A stretch of 46,477 bases of DNA from an uncultured Mediterranea sp. (GCA_945831575.1 CAMACX010000023.1:1-46477), one strand, 5' to 3'. Counted from the first letter of the stretch, positions 8,409 to 17,889 are shown. The notes: generated by a model from the sequence alone, not told the origin. Program-made: numbers and translations.

Positions 8409-10283
8409 TTATTCCACAGTGACACTCTTGGCCAGATTCCTGGGCATATCTACGTTTAGCCCCTTCTTTACTGCCACATGATAAGCTAGCAACTGCATGG
8501 GCAGCACACTCAGCAGCGGTACCAGGCAGCTGTGTATGGAGGGTATCTCGACATACTCACTGACCATGCGCTTCACCTCGTCATCTCCCTCAGTGATGAT
8601 GGCGAGGATGCTGCCGTTGCGGCTCTGCACCTCCTGCATGTTGGAGATAATCTTGTGGTAAAGCTCATCGTGAGTAGCGATGGTCACGATAGGCATCTCC
8701 TTGTCCACCAGGGCAATCGGGCCATGCTTCATCTCCGCAGCGGGATAGCCTTCGGCATGGATATAGCTGATCTCCTTGAGCTTCAATGCCCCTTCGAGGG
8801 CTACGGGGTAATTGTAGCCACGGCCCAGGTAGAGGAAGTTCTTGGCGTAGGTGAAACGTTCGGAGAGTTGCTCAATCTTATCATTCTGCTTCAGTACCAT
8901 CTCCATTTTCTCAGGAATGGTGGTCAACTGGCTGCAGATGTTCTGGAACTTCTCTTCGCTAATAGTTCCCAAGGCATTACCCAGTGCCAAGGCCAGCATG
9001 GTGAGTACCGTAATCTGTCCGGTGAAGGCTTTGGTGGAGGCCACACCAATCTCGGGACCTACGTGGATGTAGATGCCCGTATCGGCGGCACGGGCAATGC
9101 TGCTCCCTACACCGTTGACAATGCCGAAGACCAGTGCCCCTTCCGACTTGGCCAGTTGAATGGCTGCCAAGGTATCTGCGGTCTCGCCACTTTGGCTGAT
9201 GGCGATCACCACATCATCCTTCTCGATGACGGGATTGCGGTAACGGAACTCGCTGGCATACTCCACCTCCACGCGGATGCGGCACATCTCCTCAATGAGT
9301 TGCTTGCCAATCAGTCCTGCGTGCCAGGAGGTACCGCAAGCCACGATGATGACGTGCCGGGCACGAATCAGCTTGGCCTTGAAGTTGGTCAAGGCAGATA
9401 GCTTAATCTCATACAGCCCATCTTCACGCTGGATGACCCGCCCTCGCATACTGTTCTCTATGCAATGCGGCTGCTCGAAGATCTCTTTCTGCATGAAGTG
9501 TGGAAATCCCCCTTTGCTCAGGGCCGAGATGTCGATATCCACATCCTTGATGTTGACATTGGCCAATGATTCGTCGAGATTCGTAATGGTTACCGCTGTC
9601 CCGGGCTGGATATCGGCTATCTGCTCATCATCCAGGTAGATTACCTTGTGGGTGTATTCCACCAAGGGGGTGGCATCACTGCCCAGGAAGAACTCTTCGT
9701 TGTCCTTGCCGATGCCGATGACGAGGGGAGAAGCCTTGCGTGCAGCCACCAGGTGGTTGGGGTTGCTTTGCTCCATGACCACAATGGCGTAGGCTCCAAT
9801 CGCTTTGTTAAGCGCTTGACTGACCGCCTTCATCAGTTGCTTGCCATTCTTCTGGTAGAAGTAGTCGATGAGTTGTACCAGTACCTCGGTATCTGTCTGG
9901 CTCTTGAATTGGTATCCATAACCTGAGAGCTGCTCCTTCAGGAGTTGGTAGTTCTCAATGATTCCGTTGTGGACAAGGGCCAATTCACCGCTCATGGAGA
10001 GATGAGGGTGTGCATTAGTCTCCGAAGGCTCACCATGGGTTGCCCACCGCGTGTGGCCGATGCCGGTAGTCAGTGAGGCACTCTCTGCGGAATCTACCGA
10101 AGAGACTTTAGCCTCAAGATTCGAGACCTTACCTTTCGCTTTGAAGAGATGAAATGCTTGTTGCTCCTTGCCCGAGAGGGCGATACCTGCGCTGTCGTAA
10201 CCGCGATACTCCAATTGATGCAGTCCCTTAATCAGAATCGGTGCTGCGCTCTGATGGCCTATATAGCCTACAATTCCACACAT
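8409..10283 (-). CDS. glmS: Glutamine--fructose-6-phosphate aminotransferase (isomerizing)
   Basis: Makes glucosamine-6-phosphate from fructose-6-phosphate and glutamine, the first step to UDP-GlcNAc for peptidoglycan and LPS. From the ATG at 10283 the protein starts MCGIVGYIG, exposing Cys1 as the glutaminase nucleophile. Further class II amidotransferase motifs are GHTRWATHG and the NGIIENY region. Two SIS sugar-isomerase domains follow (CGTSWHAG; SQSGETADT), and the family C-terminus NLAKSVTVE ends the chain. 624 residues, slightly above the usual 610. An upstream in-frame ATG would bury Cys1 and is rejected. Confidence 0.97.
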   Translation of the reverse strand: MCGIVGYIGHQSAAPILIKGLHQLEYRGYDSAGIALSGKEQQAFHLFKAKGKVSNLEAKVSSVDSAESASLTTGIGHTRWATHGEPSETNAHPHLSMSGELALVHNGIIENYQLLKEQLSGYGYQFKSQTDTEVLVQLIDYFYQKNGKQLMKAVSQALNKAIGAYAIVVMEQSNPNHLVAARKASPLVIGIGKDNEEFFLGSDATPLVEYTHKVIYLDDEQIADIQPGTAVTITNLDESLANVNIKDVDIDISALSKGGFPHFMQKEIFEQPHCIENSMRGRVIQREDGLYEIKLSALTNFKAKLIRARHVIIVACGTSWHAGLIGKQLIEEMCRIRVEVEYASEFRYRNPVIEKDDVVIAISQSGETADTLAAIQLAKSEGALVFGIVNGVGSSIARAADTGIYIHVGPEIGVASTKAFTGQITVLTMLALALGNALGTISEEKFQNICSQLTTIPEKMEMVLKQNDKIEQLSERFTYAKNFLYLGRGYNYPVALEGALKLKEISYIHAEGYPAAEMKHGPIALVDKEMPIVTIATHDELYHKIISNMQEVQSRNGSILAIITEGDDEVKRMVSEYVEIPSIHSCLVPLLSVLPMQLLAYHVAVKKGLNVDMPRNLAKSVTVE

Positions 10284-10335
10284 AACTTTGTTGTTGTTTC
10301 GTATTAATATACTCAATGGTTCTTACAATCGGCTG

Positions 10336-10366
10336 CAAAGGTAGTGTTATTTCTGATATTCTGCAA
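10336..10366 (-). promoter_or_regulatory. glmS promoter
   Basis: On the minus strand TTG (10366-10364), 20 bp, then TACCTTTG (10343-10336), matching the Bacteroides consensus. The leader before the glmS ATG is about 45 bases. Confidence 0.55.
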
Positions 10367-10402
10367 CAGATTGTGAGAAAACATGAGCAATTTGTGTTGA
10401 AA

Positions 10403-11752
10403 TTAGGCTTCTTGCTTGAATTTCTTAAATTGCCGCAGCAGCATGAAGAGGGCAATCAAGCTGGCCAGTAGGTCGCTGACGGGCATACTGTACCATACGC
10501 CATCTTCCTGGAAGAAGAGCGGCAGGATGAGCAGACAGGGTATCAGAATCAAGAGCTGCCGGCTCAGGGAGAGGATGATGGCTTTACTGGCCATACCGAT
10601 GCTCTGGAAGAAGTTGGAGGTCACCATCTGGAATCCGATGATGGGGAAGAAGATGACTGTGATGCGTAGGCCTCGGGCAGAGCGGGCAATCAGTTCGGGG
10701 TCAGTGGTAAATATGCTGACGACCGTCTCGGGGAAGAGTTCACCAACCAGAAAGCCGAAGGTGGTGGCACAGGTGGCGCAGAAGATGGTGAGCTTCAGTA
10801 CCCTATCGACTCGCGGGTAGAGCTTGGCCCCGAAGTTATAGCCTGCTATGGGCTGCATACCTTGGTTGAACCCCATCACAATCATCACCACAATAAAGCC
10901 CAGTCGGTTGACGATGCCGTAGGCACCGATGGCCAGGTCCCCGCCATGGCGCTTCAGCCCTTGATTGATCAAGATGATGATGAAGCAAGCGGCTGTGTTC
11001 ATCAGGAAAGGGGAGAGCCCGATGGCCAGTGAATCGACTACAATGCGTCGCTTCAGCTTGAAGATGCCACGGTGGAAGTGGAGCAGACGCTCCTGGTTGC
11101 TGAAGAAGTACAGCTGCCAGAGCAGGGAGCTGAGCTGAGCCACGACGGTGGCTATGGCTGCGCCACGGATGCCCCATTGGAAGACGTAGATGAAGAGGGG
11201 GTCAAGCAGGGCATTGATGACCACGGTGCAGACGGTGGCATACATGGCCTGTTGAGGATTGCCCGATGCACGGAGTACAGCATTCAGCCCGAAATAGAGG
11301 TGGGTGATGACATTGCCGAAAAGGATAATCTCCATATAGTCGGAGGCATAGCCGACTGTAGCCTCACTGCCGCCGAAGAAGTAGAGAATGGGGGTGAGGA
11401 GCGGAAAGACCACCAGGGAGAAGGCCAGACCGAGAATGACGTTGAGCACCAGTACGTTGCCCAATACACGCTGGGCCGTGGTGTAGTCCTTCTGTCCCAG
11501 CTTCACCGAGATGAGGGTGGCTGCACCCACGCCCACTAGGGAGCCGAAGGCTGCGGCCAGGTTCATCAGCGGAAAGGTGAGCGCCAGGCCGGTGATAGCC
11601 ATCGGTCCTACCCCCTGGCCGATGAAGATACTATCTACCATATTATATAAGGAAGCAGCTGTCATGGCGATGATGGCAGGTACGGCATACCGGATGAGGA
11701 GTTTGCGTATAGGTTCGGTGCCGAGAGCGGTGGCTTGTTTCGTATTGGTCAT
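10403..11752 (-). CDS. MATE family efflux transporter
   Basis: 449-residue integral membrane protein with about twelve hydrophobic segments, the MATE length and layout. The first helix region reads RYAVPAIIAMTAASLYNMVDSIFIGQ, in which the P-A-x-x-x-x-x-x-x-L-x-x-x-x-D motif is characteristic, and the pattern recurs in the second half. It is a Na+- or H+-driven multidrug/metabolite exporter of the inner membrane, nearest the MepA-like branch by eye. It lies upstream of glmS on the same strand, but glmS has its own promoter in the gap. Substrate unknown. Confidence 0.9.
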   Translation of the reverse strand: MTNTKQATALGTEPIRKLLIRYAVPAIIAMTAASLYNMVDSIFIGQGVGPMAITGLALTFPLMNLAAAFGSLVGVGAATLISVKLGQKDYTTAQRVLGNVLVLNVILGLAFSLVVFPLLTPILYFFGGSEATVGYASDYMEIILFGNVITHLYFGLNAVLRASGNPQQAMYATVCTVVINALLDPLFIYVFQWGIRGAAIATVVAQLSSLLWQLYFFSNQERLLHFHRGIFKLKRRIVVDSLAIGLSPFLMNTAACFIIILINQGLKRHGGDLAIGAYGIVNRLGFIVVMIVMGFNQGMQPIAGYNFGAKLYPRVDRVLKLTIFCATCATTFGFLVGELFPETVVSIFTTDPELIARSARGLRITVIFFPIIGFQMVTSNFFQSIGMASKAIILSLSRQLLILIPCLLILPLFFQEDGVWYSMPVSDLLASLIALFMLLRQFKKFKQEA

Positions 11753-11776
11753 TGCAATCTCTTACTTACAAAATCG

Positions 11777-11784
11777 GCTGCAAA
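11777..11784 (-). promoter_or_regulatory. -7 box of the MATE gene
   Basis: TACTTTTG on the minus strand, 25 bases upstream of the MATE start codon. No -33 element at the expected distance. Confidence 0.4.
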
Positions 11785-11848
11785 AGTACGCAAAAAAGTG
11801 GGATTCGCCTTGCCGTTACTCTTAATAATCTAGAAACGGGTTCAGCGA

Positions 11849-11888
11849 TGTCCGTTTGCGGACAGTGACCGTTGTTCGATATCGGACA
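11849..11888. promoter_or_regulatory. Two palindromic activator sites upstream of a sigma-54 promoter
   Basis: TGTCCG-N4-CGGACA (11849-11864) and TGTTCG-N4-CGGACA (11873-11888) are near-identical 16-bp palindromes 24 bp apart centre to centre. They lie about 65 and 90 bp upstream of the predicted start of the sigma-54 promoter at 11918-11933, the usual place for enhancer sites of an NtrC-type activator. Such an activator is encoded two genes downstream. Confidence 0.75.
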
Positions 11889-11917
11889 CTTGGGGCCTTT
11901 TAGCCCCTTCTGAGCGC

Positions 11918-11933
11918 TTGGCACGCTCTTTGC
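11918..11933 (+). promoter_or_regulatory. Sigma-54 (RpoN) -24/-12 promoter
   Basis: TTGGCACG-N4-TTGC with the diagnostic GG (11920-11921) and GC (11932-11933) ten bases apart, an exact fit to the sigma-54 consensus TGGCACG-N4-TTGC. Transcription should begin near 11945, about 40 bases before the TolC-like start. Confidence 0.85.
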
Positions 11934-11984
11934 CCTCTATAGGATGATAATTTGTATTACGAATAGCAATCAATGTTTACTCAT

Positions 11985-13493
11985 ATGAAACGTATATCTT
12001 TCTTTGTCCTCTCCTTGCAGCTGTTGTTGACCATGCCCCATGAGGCATCTGGTGCGGAGAGGTCCGCTGACTCGGCAACCCACGAACGCAACATCACGTT
12101 GAGTGAAGCCATCGCACTGGCCCGTGTGCAGTCGGTCGATGCGGCCGTGGCGCTCAACGAATTGAAGACTGCCTATTGGGAGTATCGCACCTTCAGGGCC
12201 GACCTCTTGCCCGAGGTCAACTTCACCGGCACGTTGCCCAACTACAACAAGTCGTACAGCACCTATCAGAATTCCGACGGCTCCTATACCTACGTGCGCA
12301 ACAATTCGCTCGGCCTGGCCGGTCAGTTCTCTATCGACCAGAATATCTGGTTCACGGGAGGTAAGCTCTCGTTGGCCTCTTCGCTCGACTTCATGAAGCA
12401 GCTGGGCAGTGGAGGCGATAAGCAGTTTATGTCGGTACCCATCACGCTTCAGCTCACGCAGCCCATCTTTGGTGTCAACAGTCTCAAGTGGAGTCGTCGC
12501 ATCGAGCCCGTGCGCTATGCTGAGGCCAAAGCCGCATTCATTACCGTCACAGAGGAGGTGACCATGAAGGCTATCACCTACTTCTTCCAGTTACTGCTTG
12601 CCAAGGAGAACTTGGGTACAGCTAGACAAAACAAGATGAATGCCGACCGCCTCTACGAGGTGGCCAAGGCCAAACGCGAGATGGGCCAAATCTCCGAGAA
12701 TGACCTGTTGCAGCTCAAGCTCAATGCCCTCCAGGGACAGGCTGACGTGACCGAGGCCGAAAGTTCGCTCAAGGCCCGCATGTTTCAGCTCCGCTCCTTT
12801 CTCGGTGTGAGTGAGCAAGAGGAGCTGAACCCAATCCTCCCCGACGGTGTGCCTGAGGTGAATATCGGCTATGATGATGTGCTGGAGAAGGCGTTGAGCC
12901 ACAATAAGTTTGCCCAGAACATTCGTCGCCGACAGCTGGAAGCCGACTACGAGGTAGCTACGGCACGTGGCAACTTGCGCAGTGTGGACCTCTTTGCCAG
13001 CGTGGGTTACACGGGGCAGAACCACGACTTCAGTGGCGCTTACCGCAACTTGCTGGATAACCAGATCGTACAGGTGGGCGTGAAGATACCCTTGCTGGAC
13101 TGGGGCAAGCGCCGAGGCAAGGTGCGCGTGGCCAAGAGCAACCGAGAGGTGGTGATGTCGCGCATCAAGCAGGAGCAGATGGACTTCAACCAGGACCTCT
13201 TCCTGCTTGTGGCCAACTTCAACAACCAGGCCCAGCAGCTGGAGATTGCTACCGAGGCGGATGCCATTGCCGAGAAGCGTTACCGTACCAGCGTGGAGAC
13301 CTTTATGATAGGCAAGATCAGCACCCTCGACCTGAATGATGCACGCGACTCAAAGGATGAGGCTCGTCAGAAGCACATCTCCGAACTCTACTCTTACTGG
13401 TACTACTTCTATCAGTTGCGCAGCATTACGCTGTGGGATTTCGAGCAGGATTGTGAGTTGGAGGCCGACTTTGATGCCATTGTGAAGCGCTGA
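11985..13493 (+). CDS. TolC-family outer-membrane efflux channel
   Basis: Outer-membrane channel of tripartite exporters, 502 residues from Met at 11985. A signal peptide (MKRISFFVLSLQLLL..., cleaved near AERSADS) precedes two outer-membrane-efflux repeats rich in coiled-coil helices (for example KLNALQGQADVTEAESSLKA and EKRYRTSVETFMIGKISTLDL). An ATG four codons earlier (11973) is possible; the later one gives the more typical signal peptide. It is driven by the sigma-54 promoter and followed by the matching activator and kinase. No periplasmic adaptor or pump gene is adjacent, so it must serve a transporter encoded elsewhere. Confidence 0.9.
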   Translation: MKRISFFVLSLQLLLTMPHEASGAERSADSATHERNITLSEAIALARVQSVDAAVALNELKTAYWEYRTFRADLLPEVNFTGTLPNYNKSYSTYQNSDGSYTYVRNNSLGLAGQFSIDQNIWFTGGKLSLASSLDFMKQLGSGGDKQFMSVPITLQLTQPIFGVNSLKWSRRIEPVRYAEAKAAFITVTEEVTMKAITYFFQLLLAKENLGTARQNKMNADRLYEVAKAKREMGQISENDLLQLKLNALQGQADVTEAESSLKARMFQLRSFLGVSEQEELNPILPDGVPEVNIGYDDVLEKALSHNKFAQNIRRRQLEADYEVATARGNLRSVDLFASVGYTGQNHDFSGAYRNLLDNQIVQVGVKIPLLDWGKRRGKVRVAKSNREVVMSRIKQEQMDFNQDLFLLVANFNNQAQQLEIATEADAIAEKRYRTSVETFMIGKISTLDLNDARDSKDEARQKHISELYSYWYYFYQLRSITLWDFEQDCELEADFDAIVKR

Positions 13494-13653
13494 TTCGAAA
13501 AAAAAGAGGAACTCCTCTTGTAGTTATCGCGAATTCATTCTAATTTTGTATTCAAATAGAGACCTTAGGTAGAGGTTTTCAGATAGGGATTTTCTCTATT
13601 CCGACATGAAGCCTTCGATAGGGAGACCCTTATATATAATAAAGGTATAAGCC

Positions 13654-15006
13654 ATGATATTGATAATTGACGACGATAGTGCCATCCGTTCCTCCTTGAG
13701 CTTCATGCTCAAGCGGGCGAAGTATGAGGTAATAGCCGTAAGTTCACCACGTGAGGCGATGGAGGTGGTGCGTGCCCAAGCGCCGCAGCTCATGCTGATG
13801 GACATGAACTTCAGCCTCTCTACCAGCGGCGATGAAGGATTGACATTGCTCAAGCAGGTCAAGCTCTTTCGCCCCGATGTGCCGGTCATCTTGATGACGG
13901 CCTGGGGGAGTATCCAGTTGGCCGTTCAGGGTATGCAGGCAGGGGCATTTGACTTTATCACGAAGCCATGGAACAATGCGGCTTTGCTGCAACGCATCGA
14001 GACGGCACTCCAGCTCTCGCAGCCACCCTCTTCTTCCGATGAGCAGCCCTCGGTGGAGATAGACCGTAGCTGCATCATCGGTCAATCGCATGGTTTGCAA
14101 GAGGTGCTGCAGACTGTGGCTCGCATAGCCAGGACCAACGCCTCGGTATTGATAACCGGTGAGAGTGGCACCGGCAAGGAACTGATTGCCGAGGCGGTTC
14201 ATCACAATAGCCGTCGGGCCTCCAGACCCTTCGTGAAGGTCAATCTGGGCGGTATCTCGCAGTCGCTTTTCGAAAGTGAGATGTTCGGTCATAAGAAGGG
14301 CGCCTTTACCGATGCCACTTCCGACCGCATCGGCCGTTTTGAATTGGCCGATAAGGGGACGATTTTTCTGGATGAGATTGGTGAATTGGACCTCTCCTGT
14401 CAGGTGAAGCTGCTTCGCGTCTTGCAGGATCAGACCTTTGAGGTACTGGGTGACAGCCATGCACGCAAGGTCGATGTGCGTGTGGTCTCAGCAACCAATG
14501 CTGACTTGCAGCGGATGGTGGCCGAGCGCACCTTCCGCGAAGACCTCTTCTACCGCATCAACCTCATTACCGTTCACCTGCCTGCTCTGCGCGAGCGGAA
14601 AGATGATATTCCTCTGTTGGCACGTCATTTTGCTGACTTGCAGGCCAAAGCCAACTCCCTGCCTCGGGTGGAGTTCTCCTCCGAAGCCATTCAGTACCTG
14701 ATGAAGTTACCCTTCACCGGTAATATCCGTGAGTTGAAGAATCTGGTCGAGCGGACTATGCTGGTCAGTGGCAAGCAGCGTATCGAGGCGGCCGACTTCG
14801 AAGCGCAGTATGGCAAGCCCGTGTCGCAGTCAGAGAAAGCTGCTTCGGGCCATTTCGCCGGCATGACGCTCGAAGAGATTGAGCGCGCCACGATTGAGCA
14901 GGCCCTCTGCCAGTACAAAGGCAACCTCAGTCAGGTGGCCTCCGTGCTCGGTATCAGCAGGGCAGCCCTCTACCGGAGGTTGGAGAAATATGAGATACAC
15001 CTTTGA
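13654..15006 (+). CDS. Sigma-54-dependent response regulator (NtrC family)
   Basis: 450 residues in three parts. The receiver domain (1-115) has the acidic pair DDD (6-8) and phospho-acceptor Asp50. The AAA+ sigma-54 activation domain has Walker A GESGTGKE (169-176), the sigma-54 contact loop and Walker B GTIFLDEIGE (235-244). The Fis-type HTH is at about 410-447 (NLSQVASVLGISRAALYRRL). The contact loop reads GAFTDA (216-221) instead of GAFTGA, a substitution seen in other activators. With the kinase 23 bp downstream and the palindromes at 11849-11888 it most likely activates the TolC-like gene. It may read through from that gene; no separate promoter is evident. Confidence 0.93.
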   Translation: MILIIDDDSAIRSSLSFMLKRAKYEVIAVSSPREAMEVVRAQAPQLMLMDMNFSLSTSGDEGLTLLKQVKLFRPDVPVILMTAWGSIQLAVQGMQAGAFDFITKPWNNAALLQRIETALQLSQPPSSSDEQPSVEIDRSCIIGQSHGLQEVLQTVARIARTNASVLITGESGTGKELIAEAVHHNSRRASRPFVKVNLGGISQSLFESEMFGHKKGAFTDATSDRIGRFELADKGTIFLDEIGELDLSCQVKLLRVLQDQTFEVLGDSHARKVDVRVVSATNADLQRMVAERTFREDLFYRINLITVHLPALRERKDDIPLLARHFADLQAKANSLPRVEFSSEAIQYLMKLPFTGNIRELKNLVERTMLVSGKQRIEAADFEAQYGKPVSQSEKAASGHFAGMTLEEIERATIEQALCQYKGNLSQVASVLGISRAALYRRLEKYEIHL

Positions 15007-15029
15007 TTCCTAATCAACGCTGTTGACTG

Positions 15030-16349
15030 ATGAGACTGAAATTGCTTTTCTCCCTGTGGACACTGTTCCTCTTCGCTCTGGGTGCCCTTTTGACCCTCTT
15101 CTATGGTAACCTGCGTAGCGTGAAGTTCCTCATTGCTGAGGGGAGTATCTTGCTGTTGCTCCTCTTCCTGGGTTACTTCTATCAGAAGGTGATTAAGCCC
15201 ATGCGCACCATTGGCAACGGTATGGACCTGCTGCGTGAGCAAGATTTCAGTAGTAGGCTGAGCCCTGTGGGTCAGTATGATGCCGACCGTCTCGTCAACT
15301 TGTTCAATCGCATGATGGATCAGCTCAAGCGGGAGCGGCTTCGCCTGCGTGAGCAGAATCAGTTTCTGGATTTGCTAATTAAGGCCTCTCCCATGGGAGT
15401 GGTGATTCTGACCTTCGATGAGGAGGTGCAGCAGCTCAACCCCATGGCATTGCATCTATTGGGTGTGTCTGAGGAGAAGCTGTTGGGACGGAAACTGAGT
15501 GCGGTGAAGGAGTCTCCTCTGGCCCTGCAACTGGCCAGGATGGAGAAGGAGAGTACCGACGTCATCCGGCTCAACGATGCCAATATCTACAAATGCAGTT
15601 ACTCCTACTTCCTCGACAGCGGATTCCGCCACCCCTTCTTCCTGATAGAGCGCATGACCGACGAACTCTTCCGCGCCGAGAAGAAGGCCTATGAGAAGGT
15701 TATCCGCATGATTGCCCATGAGGTCAACAACAGTGTGGCAGGCGTTACCTCGACGCTAGATACAGTCAATGAGACCCTTGCGGAAGAGCAAGGCATGGAG
15801 GAACTCTGTCAGATGATGGCGGTGTGTACCGAGCGTTGCCTTTCGATGAGCCGCTTCATTACCCGCTTTGCCGATGTGGTCAAGATACCCGACCCTGTGA
15901 AGCAGCCGACAGACTTGAACGAATTGGTGTGCCGATGCAAGCAGTTCATGGAGGGTGCGTGCCAGAGGCATGGCATCGAGCTGCGTCTGCAGTGTGATGA
16001 GCAGGTCCAGGAGGTGTCAGTCGATACTGCGCTGATAGAGCAGGTGCTGGTCAATATTCTGAAGAATGCCGTGGAGAGTATTACCTCTGCCGATAATGCA
16101 TCATTCTCTCAACGGATCATCTGTGTACGCACTGTGGCACCGGCCTATGTAGAGGTGAGTGACAACGGGCCTGGCATCCCCTCCGAAGTGTCGAGCAAGC
16201 TCTTCACCCCCTTCTTCTCCACCAAGCCCAACGGTCAGGGCATCGGGCTTGTCTTTATCCGCGAGGTGTTGCTGCGTCATCACTGCACCTTCTCGCTGAG
16301 CACCGATGAGGATGCCATAACCCGATTCCGCATCCGATTCATGGTATAA
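15030..16349 (+). CDS. Sensor histidine kinase partner of the NtrC-type regulator
   Basis: 439 residues. Two transmembrane helices (about 4-25 and 33-51) with almost no periplasmic loop, so it senses within the membrane or cytoplasm. A HAMP-like segment (52-105) and a PAS-like domain (110-210) follow. The H-box is MIAHEVNNS with His230. The ATPase domain has the N-box VNILKNAVES, G1 SDNGPGIP and G2 FFSTKPNGQGIGL. It probably phosphorylates Asp50 of the regulator encoded 23 bp upstream. The small sensor loop is typical of kinases responding to envelope or membrane stress, but the signal is unknown. Confidence 0.92.
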   Translation: MRLKLLFSLWTLFLFALGALLTLFYGNLRSVKFLIAEGSILLLLLFLGYFYQKVIKPMRTIGNGMDLLREQDFSSRLSPVGQYDADRLVNLFNRMMDQLKRERLRLREQNQFLDLLIKASPMGVVILTFDEEVQQLNPMALHLLGVSEEKLLGRKLSAVKESPLALQLARMEKESTDVIRLNDANIYKCSYSYFLDSGFRHPFFLIERMTDELFRAEKKAYEKVIRMIAHEVNNSVAGVTSTLDTVNETLAEEQGMEELCQMMAVCTERCLSMSRFITRFADVVKIPDPVKQPTDLNELVCRCKQFMEGACQRHGIELRLQCDEQVQEVSVDTALIEQVLVNILKNAVESITSADNASFSQRIICVRTVAPAYVEVSDNGPGIPSEVSSKLFTPFFSTKPNGQGIGLVFIREVLLRHHCTFSLSTDEDAITRFRIRFMV

Positions 16350-16482
16350 AAAACCAATAAAATAGGATATTTGTTCACCAAAAGTTGTCAGATTGATGCT
16401 AAAAACGCCTGTTTTTGGCCTAATATTACTTATGGAACAATAAATAAGTAAAATGTTTCAGTGCTGTTTGGCATAAATGCTC

Positions 16483-16490
16483 TATATTTG
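16483..16490 (+). promoter_or_regulatory. -7 box of the inositol-phosphate synthase gene
   Basis: TATATTTG, 27 bases before the ATG at 16517. A TTTG at 16467-16470 is only 12 bp upstream, too close for a canonical -33, so only the -7 element is supported. Confidence 0.5.
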
Positions 16491-16516
16491 GAGGTTTTTA
16501 ATAAATAACTAATTCA

Positions 16517-17812
16517 ATGGCAATGAAGAAAGACATTAAACCCGCAACCGGGCGCCTTGGTGTGCTGGTTGTAGGTGTAGGTGGTGCAGTATCTACCACA
16601 TTAATCACCGGTACTTTGGCAGCTCGCAAGGGGCTGGCTAAACCTATAGGTTCCATCACTCAGATGGCAACAATCACCATGCAAGATGGTAAGGAACATC
16701 TGATTAAGGATGTAGTACCTCTGGCTAACCTCAGCGACATCGTATTTGGTGGTTGGGACATTTTCCCCGACAATGCTTACGAGGCAGCGATGTATGCCGA
16801 GGTGCTGAAAGAGAAAGACTTGAATCTTGTACGCGACGAGCTGGAGGCTATCAAGCCTATGCCCGCTGCATTCGACCACAATTTTGCCAAGCGCTTGAAT
16901 GGCACACACATCAAGAACGCCGCTTCGCGTTGGGACATGGTGGAGCAGCTGCGTGCTGATATCCGCAACTTCAAGGCTGCCAACGGATGTGACCGCATCG
17001 TGGTGCTTTGGGCTGCCAGCACGGAGATTTTCGTACCGATGAGCGAAGAGCATAAGTCACTGGCTGCCTTGGAGAAGGCCATGAAGGAGAACAACACCGA
17101 GGTCATCTCCCCCAGCATGTGCTATGCTTATGCTGCTGTGGCTGAGGGCGCTCCCTTCATCATGGGTGCTCCCAACCTCTGCGTCGATATTCCTGCCATG
17201 TGGGAATTCTCGGCCAAGATGAATGTGCCCATCGCCGGTAAGGACTTTAAGAGCGGACAGACGCTGATGAAGACCGTGCTTGCCCCGATGTTCAAGACCC
17301 GTATGCTCGGTGTCAGCGGTTGGTTCTCCACCAACATCCTGGGTAACCGCGATGGTGAGGTGCTTGACCAGCCTGAGAACTTCAAGACAAAGGAGGTGAG
17401 CAAGCTGTCGGTGATTGACAACATCTTCGAACCCGAGAAGTTCCCCGACCTCTATGGCGACGTATATCACAAGGTGCGCATCAACTACTATCCTCCCCGC
17501 AAGGACAACAAGGAGGCTTGGGACAATATTGACATCTTTGGTTGGATGGGTTATCCCATGGAGATCAAGGTCAACTTCCTCTGCCGCGACTCTATCCTCG
17601 CTGCTCCTATTGCTCTCGACCTGGTTATCTTCAGCGACCTGGCAGCCCGTGCCGGCATGTGTGGCATCCAGACGTGGCTCTCCTTCTTCTGCAAGAGCCC
17701 GATGCACGACTTCGAGCATCAGCCCGTCCACGACCTGTTCCAGCAGTGGCGTATCGTGAAGCAGACCATCCGTGAGATGGTAGGCGAAGAGGCTCCCTCT
17801 TACCTGGATTAA
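16517..17812 (+). CDS. ino1: myo-Inositol-1-phosphate synthase
   Basis: NAD-dependent isomerisation of glucose-6-phosphate to 1D-myo-inositol-3-phosphate, the entry to inositol lipids. 431 residues. The Rossmann motif is VVGVGGAVSTT (19-29). Family blocks include NGTHIKNAASRW, VLWAASTEI, GAPNLCVD, the catalytic K-x-x-x-TLMKTVLAP region (KDFKSGQTLMKT) and LGNRDGEVL. In Bacteroides this enzyme supplies inositol for phosphatidylinositol and inositol sphingolipids. Here none of the lipid-transfer genes usually described with it are adjacent. A strong bidirectional terminator follows. Confidence 0.95.
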   Translation: MAMKKDIKPATGRLGVLVVGVGGAVSTTLITGTLAARKGLAKPIGSITQMATITMQDGKEHLIKDVVPLANLSDIVFGGWDIFPDNAYEAAMYAEVLKEKDLNLVRDELEAIKPMPAAFDHNFAKRLNGTHIKNAASRWDMVEQLRADIRNFKAANGCDRIVVLWAASTEIFVPMSEEHKSLAALEKAMKENNTEVISPSMCYAYAAVAEGAPFIMGAPNLCVDIPAMWEFSAKMNVPIAGKDFKSGQTLMKTVLAPMFKTRMLGVSGWFSTNILGNRDGEVLDQPENFKTKEVSKLSVIDNIFEPEKFPDLYGDVYHKVRINYYPPRKDNKEAWDNIDIFGWMGYPMEIKVNFLCRDSILAAPIALDLVIFSDLAARAGMCGIQTWLSFFCKSPMHDFEHQPVHDLFQQWRIVKQTIREMVGEEAPSYLD

Positions 17813-17840
17813 TCCCTGTCTTTCCCCTGTATAAAAAAGC

Positions 17841-17888
17841 AATCGGGTGTCTCCCTCTCAATCTCTGGGGAGACACCCGATTCCTTTT
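17841..17888. terminator. Bidirectional intrinsic terminator
   Basis: Perfect 15-bp stem (17841-17855 with 17868-17882) flanked by an A-run on the left (17833-17838) and a T-run on the right (17885-17891). It serves both the inositol-phosphate synthase gene and the convergent RNase gene. Confidence 0.9.
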
Positions 17889-17889
17889 T

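Noticed and set aside
16401..16420. AAAAAC/GTTTTT hairpin after the histidine kinase
   Set aside because: Short and weak, with a small loop; not enough to call a terminator.
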